From NCBI GenBank assembly GCA_017550445.1, contig JAFZOV010000028.1:1-52155 (forward strand): a stretch of DNA of 52,155 bases, read 5' to 3'. Under the pieces are notes generated by a model. That model saw only the letters and a list, made by a program, of their open reading frames with translations. It was not told where the DNA came from and made no database searches. Shown here in pieces: positions 42,420 to 50,364 of the stretch (its first letter is position 1; the number at the start of each line of letters is the position of its first letter). The DNA is from Fibrobacter sp. (lineage in GTDB: Bacteria > Fibrobacterota > Fibrobacteria > Fibrobacterales > Fibrobacteraceae). The translations under genes were made by a program, and so were the position numbers.

Positions 42420-43859
42420 CTAATTGCCTTGAGCGCGGCGAGCGGCCTCTGCGGCTTCGCGCATGCGCTTGCGGGCTCGCGAGCCGGGACGGTTCTTGCC
42501 TATGGTGCGGTGCCCGGACTGGTCTTGCTTACCGCGGTTCTGTTCACCCTGTTGTTTGGGTTGATTGTTTTCGTGACGATTGCCGCGGTTGCCATTGTTG
42601 CGATTGTTGTCGCCTTGATTGCCACGATTCTGTTTGCCGAAGTTCTGTTCGCGGCGGGGGAAACCTCGGCCGCGAGCATTGCGCATTTCGCTTTCGGGAG
42701 TTTCTTTTTGCTGCGGCGGGAGCTTTTCGTAGATTGCCTTGTCGCCTTCAGGAATCGAGATGCGCGTGAGCTTTTCGATTGCCCTCAAGTCCTGTTCTTC
42801 GTCAGGAGCGCAGAAAGAGATGGCGATGCCGTCTTTACCCGCGCGGGCGGTACGACCGATGCGGTGCACGAAAGTTTCCGGCACATCGGGCAGATCATAG
42901 TTAAACACGTGCGACACGTCGTCCACATCGATACCGCGGGCAGCGATATCCGTTGCAACTAGCACGCGAATCTGTTCGCACTTGAAGTTGCCTAAAGCCT
43001 CTTGCCTACGGTTCTGACTCTTGTTGCCGTGAATAGCGGCACACTTGATTCCCGCCTTTTCGAGCACACGGGTAATCTTGTCGGCACCATGCTTGGTGCG
43101 GCTAAAGACAAGCACCTTTTTCATTTCGGGGTGCGCAAGCAACAATTCCTTGAGCAGGGCGCCCTTACGGCGCTTATCGATGCGGTAAAGTTCCTGATGA
43201 ATGCGTTCAATCGGCGTGCTCTGCGGCGCCACCTCCACCCTCACTGGGTTCGGGCGCAGGATCGTGGCAGCAAGCTTTGTAATATCATCGGGCATGGTCG
43301 CGCTGAAAAACAAGTTCTGTCGATTCTGCGGCAAAAGCGCCACCACCTTGCGAATGTCGTGAATAAAGCCCATGTCGAGCATACGGTCAGCTTCATCCAG
43401 CACGAAGAATTCCAGGGCTTTCAATGACACTGCTTTCTGGTTGATCAAATCGAGCAGGCGCCCCGGAGTTGCAACCAACACGTCTACGCCGCGAATCAGG
43501 TTACGCTTTTGGCTCACATCGCTCACTCCACCGAAAATGCAGGCGGTGGAAATCGCCGTAAACTGGGCGTATTGCTTAAAACAGTCTTCCACCTGAATGG
43601 CAAGCTCTCGCGTCGGCAAAAGAATCAAGGCACGGCATGTCTTGGGCGCACGGAACTTTCCGGAATTCAGCAACAGCTGCAAAATCGGGAGTGCAAAGGC
43701 GGCTGTCTTGCCCGTACCCGTCTGGGCGATACCCAACAGATCGCGCCCCTCCAAAAGACTCGGAATAGACTTTTCCTGAATCGGAGTGGGTTGTTCATAA
43801 CCGACAGCGCGAACGGCTCGCTGCAAGGGATTAGCCAGGGGAAGTTCTGAAAAAAGCAT
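42420..43859 (-). CDS. DEAD-box RNA helicase (RhlE-like)
   Basis: The 479-residue ATP-dependent RNA helicase has all core motifs in order: Q motif (YEQPTPIQ), I (AQTGTGKT), Ia (PTRELA), Ib (TPGRLLD), II (VLDEAD), III (SAT), IV (VLVFSRT), V (ATDIAARGIDV) and VI (HRIGRTARAG). The C-terminal 90 residues are basic and low-complexity (Arg/Asn/Gly/Gln: RGNQGDNNRNNGNRGNR), typical of RhlE/CsdA relatives that bind structured RNA in ribosome assembly or mRNA decay. Which paralogue it is cannot be decided. A TACATTTG box is 8 nt upstream of the ATG; no Shine-Dalgarno is seen. Confidence 0.93.
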   Translation of the reverse strand: MLFSELPLANPLQRAVRAVGYEQPTPIQEKSIPSLLEGRDLLGIAQTGTGKTAAFALPILQLLLNSGKFRAPKTCRALILLPTRELAIQVEDCFKQYAQFTAISTACIFGGVSDVSQKRNLIRGVDVLVATPGRLLDLINQKAVSLKALEFFVLDEADRMLDMGFIHDIRKVVALLPQNRQNLFFSATMPDDITKLAATILRPNPVRVEVAPQSTPIERIHQELYRIDKRRKGALLKELLLAHPEMKKVLVFSRTKHGADKITRVLEKAGIKCAAIHGNKSQNRRQEALGNFKCEQIRVLVATDIAARGIDVDDVSHVFNYDLPDVPETFVHRIGRTARAGKDGIAISFCAPDEEQDLRAIEKLTRISIPEGDKAIYEKLPPQQKETPESEMRNARGRGFPRREQNFGKQNRGNQGDNNRNNGNRGNRHENNQPKQQGEQNRGKQDQSGHRTIGKNRPGSRARKRMREAAEAARRAQGN

Positions 43860-43867
43860 ATTAATGC

Positions 43868-43875
43868 CAAATGTA
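43868..43875 (-). promoter_or_regulatory. Putative -7 box (TACATTTG) of the helicase gene
   Basis: TACATTTG on the minus strand, 8 nt from the ATG, giving a leader of at most a few nucleotides. No -33 match. Confidence 0.45.
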
Positions 43876-43910
43876 GAAAATGGTTACATATTTCGTTGTT
43901 CACTACTATA

Positions 43911-43957
43911 AAAGAGAAATTCCTTTGAGGGTTGTGTTCCTCAAAGGAATTTCTTTT
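43911..43957. terminator. Long-stem terminator of the deacetylase gene
   Basis: A perfect 15-bp stem GAAATTCCTTTGAGG / CCTCAAAGGAATTTC (43916-43930 and 43939-43953) with A/T runs on both sides. It lies 24 nt after the deacetylase stop and upstream of the helicase promoter region. Confidence 0.88.
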
Positions 43958-43980
43958 AGAGAGAGGTTTTAAAGTTCTTA

Positions 43981-45282
43981 TTAAAGCTTGACCTTATAGG
44001 ACTTGCTGCCCACCTTGACAACATAGACGCCCTTGGCTCCGGTATAAACCTTCTGCACGGCACCGAGACCGCGAGTGGTACGCACCTGGTGGCCGAGGCT
44101 GTTGAACACCGTAATGTCCATGCCCTGAGCGCCGCCAACCACGATGTAGTTGTCAGAAGACCTATAAACAGAGATATGGAAATCAGCCTGGATTTCAGCA
44201 ATAGCCTGCGGAGTTCCGGAACTAGAAGACTGGTCAGGAGCAGCGCTAGAAGAGGATGCTTCAGAGCTGGAAGAAGACGGACCAGCACCTTCGCCAGCAA
44301 TCGTGATATCGCCTGCGTTCGGAACGGCATCAAAGATAGCGTAGCCACCTTCAATCTTGGCTTCGAGCTTGGCACCTGCCTGGGTAACTTCGGCCTTGGA
44401 AAGGCTCGTCTTGACCTTCAAGGTAAGCGGGTAGTCGTAATCGGAAACGCCTTCTTGCTTAATGTTATGCGTCAACTTGACCGTAGTGGTGCTGCCACTA
44501 GTAGATGCAGAAACCTGGGCGGCCTTACGTTCCTTGATGTACATGGCGACATGGCCCATCGGAGCAACCCAAATGTCCTTATCGTTCTGTTGAGCCCACT
44601 TCAGGGCGCCTTCGATAGCGCTGAGATCGGTCGGGGAGTACATAGCAGAACCATTGCTCTTGCCCTCGAAGCCGTGAGTCAGAAATGCGACCCACCCATT
44701 TTTACTTACGACACTCTGCATTCTGCTAGTGAAGTCATTCGTACTCTTAACCTGGCCTTCAGTACCGGTCATGTTTGCCGGAACCTTTGCCCAGTTAGAC
44801 GGGCCATCCTTGCCCATGTCATCGGAGATCTGCTGCCAGCTACCGTTGCAAATACGGCCCACGATGTAGTTCTGCAAAACAGCGCTTTCGTTAGGAACAT
44901 TGCAGTTCGGGTAGGCAACCGTGATGATACCGTACTTCTGGTTGATATGGCTCTTGATGTTGTTCTTCGAAGAGGCTTCTTCGCCGCTCATGTTCTGTCC
45001 GTGAGAATTACTATGGCTCGCAATTTCGTGACCATTGTCAGCCATGCTCTGGAAACCGCTCCAGTTAGGGTTCCAGTTCACCACCAAGTTGAAAGTGCCC
45101 TTGTAGCCGTACTTGTCAAACAGCGGGGCGCCATCGCTCACGTGGCTCGGTGCGCCATCATCAAAAGTAAACGATGCCGCACCCTTGCGGAAGCCCGACC
45201 AAGTTGCAATTTCTGCATCCTGGGCATAAATCATCGACGCACCCATAAGAGCAGCAGCAACAGTCAATTTTTTGTAATCCAT
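43981..45282 (-). CDS. NodB-type polysaccharide deacetylase with sorting CTD
   Basis: The 433-residue secreted protein has a signal peptide (ends near MIYAQ) and a NodB/CE4-like domain (about 25-260). Motif 1 is FTFDDG (metal and catalytic Asp41-Asp42), motif 2 is HSNSH (His90, His94), and a later FLTHGFEG segment holds the C-terminal His motif. It probably removes acetyl groups from xylan or an N-acetylated polymer; the substrate is uncertain. A beta domain follows, then Ser-rich linkers (SSSSSEASSSS) and a type A-like sorting domain (ITVFNSLGHQV ... GVYVVKVG). ATG 45282 has AAGGAG upstream. Metal-binding motifs are intact, so an active enzyme is likely. Confidence 0.88.
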   Translation of the reverse strand: MDYKKLTVAAALMGASMIYAQDAEIATWSGFRKGAASFTFDDGAPSHVSDGAPLFDKYGYKGTFNLVVNWNPNWSGFQSMADNGHEIASHSNSHGQNMSGEEASSKNNIKSHINQKYGIITVAYPNCNVPNESAVLQNYIVGRICNGSWQQISDDMGKDGPSNWAKVPANMTGTEGQVKSTNDFTSRMQSVVSKNGWVAFLTHGFEGKSNGSAMYSPTDLSAIEGALKWAQQNDKDIWVAPMGHVAMYIKERKAAQVSASTSGSTTTVKLTHNIKQEGVSDYDYPLTLKVKTSLSKAEVTQAGAKLEAKIEGGYAIFDAVPNAGDITIAGEGAGPSSSSSEASSSSAAPDQSSSSGTPQAIAEIQADFHISVYRSSDNYIVVGGAQGMDITVFNSLGHQVRTTRGLGAVQKVYTGAKGVYVVKVGSKSYKVKL

Positions 45283-45343
45283 ACTCGAACACTCCTTACG
45301 TGTTTTTATATCACTCGTCCATAAATATATATATAAGAGAGAC

Positions 45344-45366
45344 AAAAAAGAGCCCTTTCGGGCCCA
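45344..45366 (-). terminator. Terminator of the frr-uppS-cdsA operon
   Basis: GGGCCC-GAAA-GGGCTC followed by TTTTTT on the minus strand, about 80 nt after the cdsA stop. Confidence 0.75.
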
Positions 45367-45444
45367 TATAGCGTTGTTCCAAATTACAACGCCAAATCGC
45401 AACACTCTGGGTTAAATCGCCGACCTTGTAAATAAAAATTTAAG

Positions 45445-46326
45445 CTAAGCGAGTTTCTGGAGAAAATCCATGAAAAGGTAAAGAGCCGGTGCTGCCAGGT
45501 AGAAGGAATCGCAGCGGTCCAAAACGCCACCGTGCCCCACGAACAGGTTGCCGGAATCCTTAGTGCCGCTCCAACGCTTGAGTGCGCTCATCAAGAGGTC
45601 GCCCACCTGACCGGCCACCGTCAAGAGCAAGCCGATAACGACGGCAGAGCCCCAGTTGATTTCGGCACCGAAAACAGAGAGCGCCGTGCTGCACTTGGCC
45701 CAATAAGTCACCCAGACGATGGTAGCGACAGAGCCTGCAACAGAACCTTCCCAAGTCTTTTTCGGGCTAATGCTCGGAGCAAACGGATGACGACCGAAGG
45801 GCCCCTTGCCCGCAGCGAACTTTCCAAAGAAGTATGCGACGGTATCGCAAAGCCAGCACGAAGTCATGACCAAGATGAACGGGTAGCAGTGTTCGAAACC
45901 CTGGCCGTTGCCCATCATGAGCACGTTCATGCCGCCCCAGAGACCCACGTACAGCGAAGCGCCGAGCTGCATCACAAGCCACGGGAAAAGGTGGTCAATT
46001 TCAACCTTTGCAAAAGCAACTCCGATGTAGATTGCAAAAATCACGAGGAACGTCATGCCCACCACGTAAGGCACTGCCGGAAGACCGAAGAAAGCTCCCT
46101 TGGAAAGAGCCCACGCAATCGTAAGGGCTAACGATGCCGCAAACGAAAGATAACGGGTATCGGGCCCTTTGTACATTTTGCAAGCCATGCCGGCCCATTC
46201 CCAGGCACCGACACCAGCCAAAAAGCACATCAGTCCTACACGGCTGTAGTCGCTGAACCACAGCAAAAAGAATACTATAGGAATGGCGACAAACGCCGTA
46301 ATTAAACGCTGCGCAAGATTACTCAT
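45445..46326 (-). CDS. cdsA: Phosphatidate cytidylyltransferase CdsA
   Basis: The 293-residue integral membrane enzyme makes CDP-diacylglycerol from phosphatidate and CTP. About eight hydrophobic segments are visible. The family signature is near the C-terminus: SALKRWSGTKDSGNLF followed by VGHGGVLDR; SPKKTWEGSVAG precedes it. ATG 46326 overlaps the uppS stop (ATGAGTAA), so translation is coupled. The order frr-uppS-cdsA is widely conserved. dxr and rseP, which often follow, are absent here; a terminator comes instead. Confidence 0.95.
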   Translation of the reverse strand: MSNLAQRLITAFVAIPIVFFLLWFSDYSRVGLMCFLAGVGAWEWAGMACKMYKGPDTRYLSFAASLALTIAWALSKGAFFGLPAVPYVVGMTFLVIFAIYIGVAFAKVEIDHLFPWLVMQLGASLYVGLWGGMNVLMMGNGQGFEHCYPFILVMTSCWLCDTVAYFFGKFAAGKGPFGRHPFAPSISPKKTWEGSVAGSVATIVWVTYWAKCSTALSVFGAEINWGSAVVIGLLLTVAGQVGDLLMSALKRWSGTKDSGNLFVGHGGVLDRCDSFYLAAPALYLFMDFLQKLA

Positions 46327-47029
46327 GCAACACCTTCCCAAAACGTCTTTCTCGAGTATTAAAGAACTCGACGGCCTTCAAGAATTCCTCCTTGGTAAAG
46401 TCGGGCCACAGCGTATCCGTTACGTAGAATTCACTGTAAGCAGCCTGCCAAAGCAGGTAATTCGAAAGCCTGAACTCTCCCCCGGTACGAATCACGAGAT
46501 CCGGATCGGGAGCTCCTTTTAAATACAAATTCTTAGCGAAAAGGGTTTCGTCGATATCTTCGACCTTAATTGCCCCCGATGCAACCTGCGTGGCAATGGA
46601 ACGGGTCGCTTCTACAATTTCTTGCCTGCCACCATAAGAAATGGCGAGGTTCAGCTGCATTCCCGTATTATTGGCGGTCTTGTCAATAGCGGACTGAAGA
46701 CTGGCGCGAGGCTTGTCCGGCAAACGGTTCATGTTTCCAATTACCGTAAGCTTTACATTTTTTTCCATGAGGTCGGGAATTTCCTTGACCACCATCTCGA
46801 TCAGAAGGTTCATCAGGTAATCCACTTCCTTGGAAGGCCTACCCCAGTTTTCGGAACTGAACACATACAAAGTCATGTGTTCAAGCTTCAGGTTCACGCC
46901 CACTTCAACGGCATCAATCGTCGCCTGGGTACCCTTGCGGTGACCCAAGAAACGCTCAAGACCGCGGCTACGAGCCCAGCGCCCGTTGCCATCCATGATA
47001 ATCGCTACATGTCTAAGCTGATTTGCCAC
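46319..47029 (-). CDS. uppS: Undecaprenyl diphosphate synthase UppS
   Basis: The 236-residue cis-prenyltransferase builds the lipid carrier for peptidoglycan and other surface glycans. Motifs: HVAIIMDGNGRWA (catalytic Asp13), LYVFSSENWGRP, ISYGGRQEI and PDLVIRTGGEFRLSN...LLWQAAYSE. The start is GTG at 47029, just before the conserved motif, 12 nt after the frr stop. The 3' end overlaps cdsA by 8 nt. Confidence 0.95.
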   Translation of the reverse strand: MANQLRHVAIIMDGNGRWARSRGLERFLGHRKGTQATIDAVEVGVNLKLEHMTLYVFSSENWGRPSKEVDYLMNLLIEMVVKEIPDLMEKNVKLTVIGNMNRLPDKPRASLQSAIDKTANNTGMQLNLAISYGGRQEIVEATRSIATQVASGAIKVEDIDETLFAKNLYLKGAPDPDLVIRTGGEFRLSNYLLWQAAYSEFYVTDTLWPDFTKEEFLKAVEFFNTRERRFGKVLHE

Positions 47030-47041
47030 GCAAACCCCGGA

Positions 47042-47575
47042 CTACACCTTGAGGATGTCTGCTTCCTTTTCGGCCAGGAGGCTGTCAATCTTGGCAATTG
47101 CCTTGTCGGTAGCCTTCTGGATTTCGTCCTGTTGCTTCTTGACTTCGTCTTCAGAAATTTCCTTGTTCTTCTTGAGAGCGTCGTTAGCATCGCGACGAAT
47201 GTTACGAATTGCCACACGACCTTCTTCGGCATGCTTGCGGGCGATCTTTGCAAGTTCCTGACGGCGTTCCGTAGTAAGAATCGGGAGGCTCACGCGAATG
47301 CAGTTGCCGTCCTTCATCGGGGTAAGGCCGATGTTTGCAGCAAGAATAGCCTTTTCAATCGGGTCCACCATGGTCTTTTCCCACGGAGAAACGAGCAGCA
47401 TGCGCGGTTCAGGCACAGAGACCTTGGCCACCTGGGAAATCGGAGTCGGCGTACCATAGTAGTCGATACGCACATCGTTCAGGATGGCGGGACTTGCCTG
47501 TCCAGCACGGATTTTCGAAAATTCACGTTCGGTGGCCTCGATGGCCTTGTCCATTTTTTCGGTATATTCTGCCAT
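47042..47575 (-). CDS. frr: Ribosome recycling factor
   Basis: The 177-residue protein splits post-termination ribosomes together with EF-G. Family features: IRAGQASPAILNDVRIDYYG, the MLLVSPWEK block, GLTPMKDGNCIRVSLP and LTTERRQELAKIARKHAEEGRVAIRNIRRD. It is the first gene of the frr-uppS-cdsA operon. The upstream region has TTTG-N20-TATATTTC and a leader of about 35 nt without a clear Shine-Dalgarno. tsf and pyrH, common neighbours in other phyla, are not present; rimO is divergent. Confidence 0.96.
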   Translation of the reverse strand: MAEYTEKMDKAIEATEREFSKIRAGQASPAILNDVRIDYYGTPTPISQVAKVSVPEPRMLLVSPWEKTMVDPIEKAILAANIGLTPMKDGNCIRVSLPILTTERRQELAKIARKHAEEGRVAIRNIRRDANDALKKNKEISEDEVKKQQDEIQKATDKAIAKIDSLLAEKEADILKV

Positions 47576-47613
47576 AGTTATTTGTTAGTTAATAGTGAGT
47601 ATTTACTAGTAGC

Positions 47614-47645
47614 GAAATATAGATAATTGATTTTAGGGGAGCAAA
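47614..47645 (-). promoter_or_regulatory. frr operon promoter, TTTG-N20-TATATTTC
   Basis: TTTG (47642-47645) and TATATTTC (47614-47621) on the minus strand are 20 nt apart. The last base differs from the TAnnTTTG consensus. Confidence 0.55.
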
Positions 47646-47703
47646 AAAAGTGAGCTTTTTATAAGTGAAAACGAAAAAAAACGGTTCCTCTTTCTAAAAA
47701 TTC

Positions 47704-47711
47704 TAAATTTG
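47704..47711 (+). promoter_or_regulatory. Putative -7 box (TAAATTTG) of rimO
   Basis: TAAATTTG ends 5 nt before the rimO ATG. No Shine-Dalgarno is seen, so a leaderless mRNA is predicted. No -33 match. Confidence 0.5.
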
Positions 47712-47716
47712 GCAAC

Positions 47717-49027
47717 ATGCCTACAAAAAAGCCCAAAGTTTTCGTTGTACATTTAGGATGCGCCAAGAACCAGGTCGATGCAGAAAACCTGGTCGGAGAA
47801 ATGCTGCACGCCGGTTTTACCACCTGCGATAGCGCCGCCAAGGCGGACTACATCCTGGTGAACACCTGCGGATTCATCGAAGCCGCCAAGGAAGAATCCA
47901 TCAACGCGATTCTCGCACAAATTAACGGCAAGAAACCGAAGCAGAAACTGATTGTATCGGGCTGTCTTTCGGGCCGTTACGGAGAAGAACTCATCAAAGA
48001 AATGCCCGAAGTCGATTACTGGGTAGGCACCTACAAGCCGGGCGAACTTTTGAAGAAGATGGGAATTGTGGCACCGCAGACCTGCGATGCAGAGAACCTG
48101 CCGCGTATGAACCTGGGCGGGTTCAAGCACCACGCCTATTTGAAAATTGCCGAAGGCTGTAACCGCCGCTGCGCCTACTGCGCCATTCCGCTCATTCGCG
48201 GAAAGCAGGTTTCCCGCAGCATCGAAGATATCGTTGCAGAAGCCAAGGAACTTGAAAAGCAGGGCGTTCAGGAAATCACGCTCATCGCACAGGACACGAC
48301 TTACTTTGGTCGCGAAAAGGGCAAGAAGGGCGGCACGCTCGCACAGCTTTTGAAGGCGATTCTCGACAACACGAACATCCCGTGGATCCGTACGCTTTAC
48401 TGGTATCCGATGTTTGTGGACGACGAACTTTTGGACCTGATGGCAAACGAGCCGCGCCTGGTGAAGTACGTTGACATGCCGATTCAACATGCGAGCGATA
48501 ACGTGCTCAAGAACATGAAGCGGAACTATCGCAAGAAGGAACTCGTCGATATTCTGCACAAGATTCGCGAGCGCATTCCTGGCGTTACGTTGCGCACCAC
48601 GGTGCTCGTCGGGTTCCCCGGCGAGACGCACGAAGACTTTGAAGAACTGATGGAACTTTTGGAAGACATCCAGTTCGATCACCTGGGCGGATTCGTGTTC
48701 AGCCCCGAAGAAGGCACGCCCGTGATGGAAATGGACTTGCCTGCGGTAGACGAAAGCGAAGCCCGCGCAAGACTCGATGCAGTGACCGACTTGCAAGAAG
48801 AACTGGACGCCGAACATGCCGAGGCGATGATCGGAAAGACCGTCCGCATTATCATTGACCAGGTTGCCGAAGAAAGCGAATACCACTTCTACGGACGCAC
48901 CGAAGGCAACTCCATGGAAAACGACGACATCGTGAAGGTGCTGGAAGGCGATGGCGATGTGGGCACGTTCCGCGATGCGCTCGTGGTGGACGCCGAGCCG
49001 CATGAACTGATTGTGAAGCTGGTGTAG
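47717..49027 (+). CDS. rimO: Ribosomal protein S12 methylthiotransferase RimO
   Basis: The 436-residue radical SAM enzyme adds a methylthio group to an Asp of ribosomal protein S12. Domains in order: the UPF0004 domain with three cluster Cys (HLGCAKNQVD, NTCGF, SGCLSGRY), the radical SAM core (EGCNRRCAYC; CxxxCxxC) and a C-terminal TRAM domain (from about residue 370). The HLGCAKNQVD start separates RimO from the tRNA enzyme MiaB. Length is usual. The gene is divergent from frr and ends in a hairpin shared with the tRNA gene. Confidence 0.95.
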   Translation: MPTKKPKVFVVHLGCAKNQVDAENLVGEMLHAGFTTCDSAAKADYILVNTCGFIEAAKEESINAILAQINGKKPKQKLIVSGCLSGRYGEELIKEMPEVDYWVGTYKPGELLKKMGIVAPQTCDAENLPRMNLGGFKHHAYLKIAEGCNRRCAYCAIPLIRGKQVSRSIEDIVAEAKELEKQGVQEITLIAQDTTYFGREKGKKGGTLAQLLKAILDNTNIPWIRTLYWYPMFVDDELLDLMANEPRLVKYVDMPIQHASDNVLKNMKRNYRKKELVDILHKIRERIPGVTLRTTVLVGFPGETHEDFEELMELLEDIQFDHLGGFVFSPEEGTPVMEMDLPAVDESEARARLDAVTDLQEELDAEHAEAMIGKTVRIIIDQVAEESEYHFYGRTEGNSMENDDIVKVLEGDGDVGTFRDALVVDAEPHELIVKLV

Positions 49028-49063
49028 GACGCGATGGCGAACTTTGCATTTTCATCTGAATAA

Positions 49064-49110
49064 AAGGGTATGAAAAAAGCGCCTCAACGAGACGCTTTTT
49101 TCATACCCTT
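49064..49110. terminator. Long palindromic terminator shared by rimO and tRNA-Arg
   Basis: An 18-bp perfect inverted repeat (49064-49081 and 49093-49110), extended inward by CTC/GAG, contains A6 and T6 runs and so works in both directions. Its right arm includes the last 7 nt of the tRNA acceptor strand. Confidence 0.85.
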
Positions 49111-49177
49111 GATGCGATTCGAACGCATGACCTTCAACTTCGGAGGCTGACACTCTATCCAACTGAGCTACAAGGGC
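49104..49177 (-). tRNA. tRNA-Arg (anticodon CCG)
   Basis: The 74-nt cloverleaf has acceptor GCCCTTG / CAAGGGT (one G-U), T8-A9, D arm GCTCAGTTGGATAGAG, anticodon stem TCAGC / GTTGA around the loop CTCCGAA, and T arm ATGCG-TTCGAAT-CGCAT. The anticodon CCG reads CGG. The discriminator base is A and CCA is not encoded, so CCA must be added by nucleotidyltransferase. A TATATTTG box lies 8 nt upstream. The 3' end forms part of the arm of the terminator palindrome. Confidence 0.95.
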
Positions 49178-49185
49178 GAGTAGGG

Positions 49186-49193
49186 CAAATATA
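49186..49193 (-). promoter_or_regulatory. -7 box (TATATTTG) of tRNA-Arg
   Basis: TATATTTG ends 8 nt before the tRNA 5' end, which predicts a 5' leader of only a few nucleotides. The -33 position falls in a family B palindrome and does not match TTTG. Confidence 0.55.
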
Positions 49194-49195
49194 GC

Positions 49196-49232
49196 AAAAA
49201 GGAGATGCCCGCTCGGAGGCGGGCATGACACA
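49196..49232 (+). repeat. Dispersed palindrome, family B, upstream of tRNA-Arg
   Basis: AAAAAGGAGATGCCCGC-TCGGA-GGCGGGCATGACACA. Same flanks as the other family B copies but a different stem. It lies between the OM-protein stop and the tRNA promoter. Confidence 0.85.
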
Positions 49233-49256
49233 TTAACAATTGATGACAATCAGGAC

Positions 49257-50228
49257 TTAGCGACCAGCAACGCCAGAGCGGGCTCTAGCCTTTTCACGTT
49301 CGCGACGACGCTTTTCAGTGTCATCCGGGAAGAGTTCCGGCAGGGCGTAACCGATTGCGATACCGAACACGATACCCGTCTTGCTCATACCGTCTTTTTC
49401 CACAACTCTAGAAATCCATTCTTCGTTCAGCCAAATCTTTCCACCAACGCCATCATCAAGTTCTCTCTTGCGGAAGCTCGGGTTATCCGTTTCAGTATCA
49501 TGAGTCTGCGGGATAGAGGCAAGCTTAGGAGCATAGTACATACCAATAGAGAACTGCAAATAGTACCATTCGTTGGTCAGGTAAGTGATTAGAGCATCGA
49601 ACTGAACACCGTCCACCTTGATCAAGGCGCGAACACCACTTTCATCCGGCCTGATGTCGTGGTCGAAGTAGACCGTACCATAGGAAACAGACACGCCCAA
49701 ATGGAGCGGGTTCTTGGGGAACAGGTAGTAGTTCAAACCGACCTTGTAACCCGTACCGCCTTCAAGTTCCCATTCATCGAAATCATTATCGGTGCCCTTC
49801 GGCAAGAAACCGAAAGAACCATAAAGAGCCAAATGGAAGGGCAAAATGTATTCAACACCAGCACCGATACCCATACCCATACCGGTTTCACCCATAATCG
49901 GATAACGGGAACCCATACCAATCTGGAAAATCAAACGGTTGCGGAGCCAGTCACGACGACGTTCAGAGTTTGCATATTCGTCCAGACGCTGTTCTTCTTC
50001 AAACTTTTTGCGTTCGGCCATTTCCCGACGCTGGGCAGAGTTCATACCAACGTCATAGACTTCCTCTTCTTCGTCTTCATCAGTAGCCATTTTGGCATGA
50101 GAACCTTCACCGCCTTCCTGAGCTGCAGCCGGAGCAGAAATGAAGCCCTCATCATCTTCATCAAAATCGTCTTGCGCCCAAGACAAGAAGGCTGCCAAAC
50201 ATAACGTCAAAAGTACTTTCTTAAACAT
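49257..50228 (-). CDS. Outer membrane beta-barrel protein of unknown function
   Basis: The 323-residue protein has a signal peptide (cleavage after FLSWA), an acidic N-terminal stretch (QDDFDEDDEG; DEDEEEEVYDVG), a charged helical segment (about 65-95, AQRREMAERKKFEEEQRLDE) and a beta-barrel (about 105-300) with many Gly/Tyr turns. The C-terminus is basic (KRRREREKARARSG) and not a barrel-type aromatic end, so the last strand is probably internal. Function unknown. ATG 50228 has GAGG upstream. The promoter TTTG-N20-TATATTCG is visible at 50259-50290. The gene is apparently monocistronic. Confidence 0.75.
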   Translation of the reverse strand: MFKKVLLTLCLAAFLSWAQDDFDEDDEGFISAPAAAQEGGEGSHAKMATDEDEEEEVYDVGMNSAQRREMAERKKFEEEQRLDEYANSERRRDWLRNRLIFQIGMGSRYPIMGETGMGMGIGAGVEYILPFHLALYGSFGFLPKGTDNDFDEWELEGGTGYKVGLNYYLFPKNPLHLGVSVSYGTVYFDHDIRPDESGVRALIKVDGVQFDALITYLTNEWYYLQFSIGMYYAPKLASIPQTHDTETDNPSFRKRELDDGVGGKIWLNEEWISRVVEKDGMSKTGIVFGIAIGYALPELFPDDTEKRRREREKARARSGVAGR

Positions 50229-50258
50229 GAAAAGCCTCAGATTATATAATCGCATCTG

Positions 50259-50290
50259 CGAATATAACTTTTAAGTGCGTAAATTGCAAA
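50259..50290 (-). promoter_or_regulatory. Promoter TTTG-N20-TATATTCG of the OM barrel gene
   Basis: TTTG (50287-50290) and TATATTCG (50259-50266) on the minus strand are 20 nt apart, with about 30 nt to the ATG including a Shine-Dalgarno. Confidence 0.55.
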
Positions 50291-50364
50291 AAACAAAATG
50301 TAAAAAAAGCAAAAAACTCGCTTTTCCAAGGGCATTTTTGCACAAAATAGCACAAACTTCCCTA

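Noticed and set aside
49064..49110. Phage or island attachment site at the tRNA 3' end
   Set aside because: The copy of the tRNA end is inverted and adjacent, part of a terminator; no integrase or distant direct copy is in the window.
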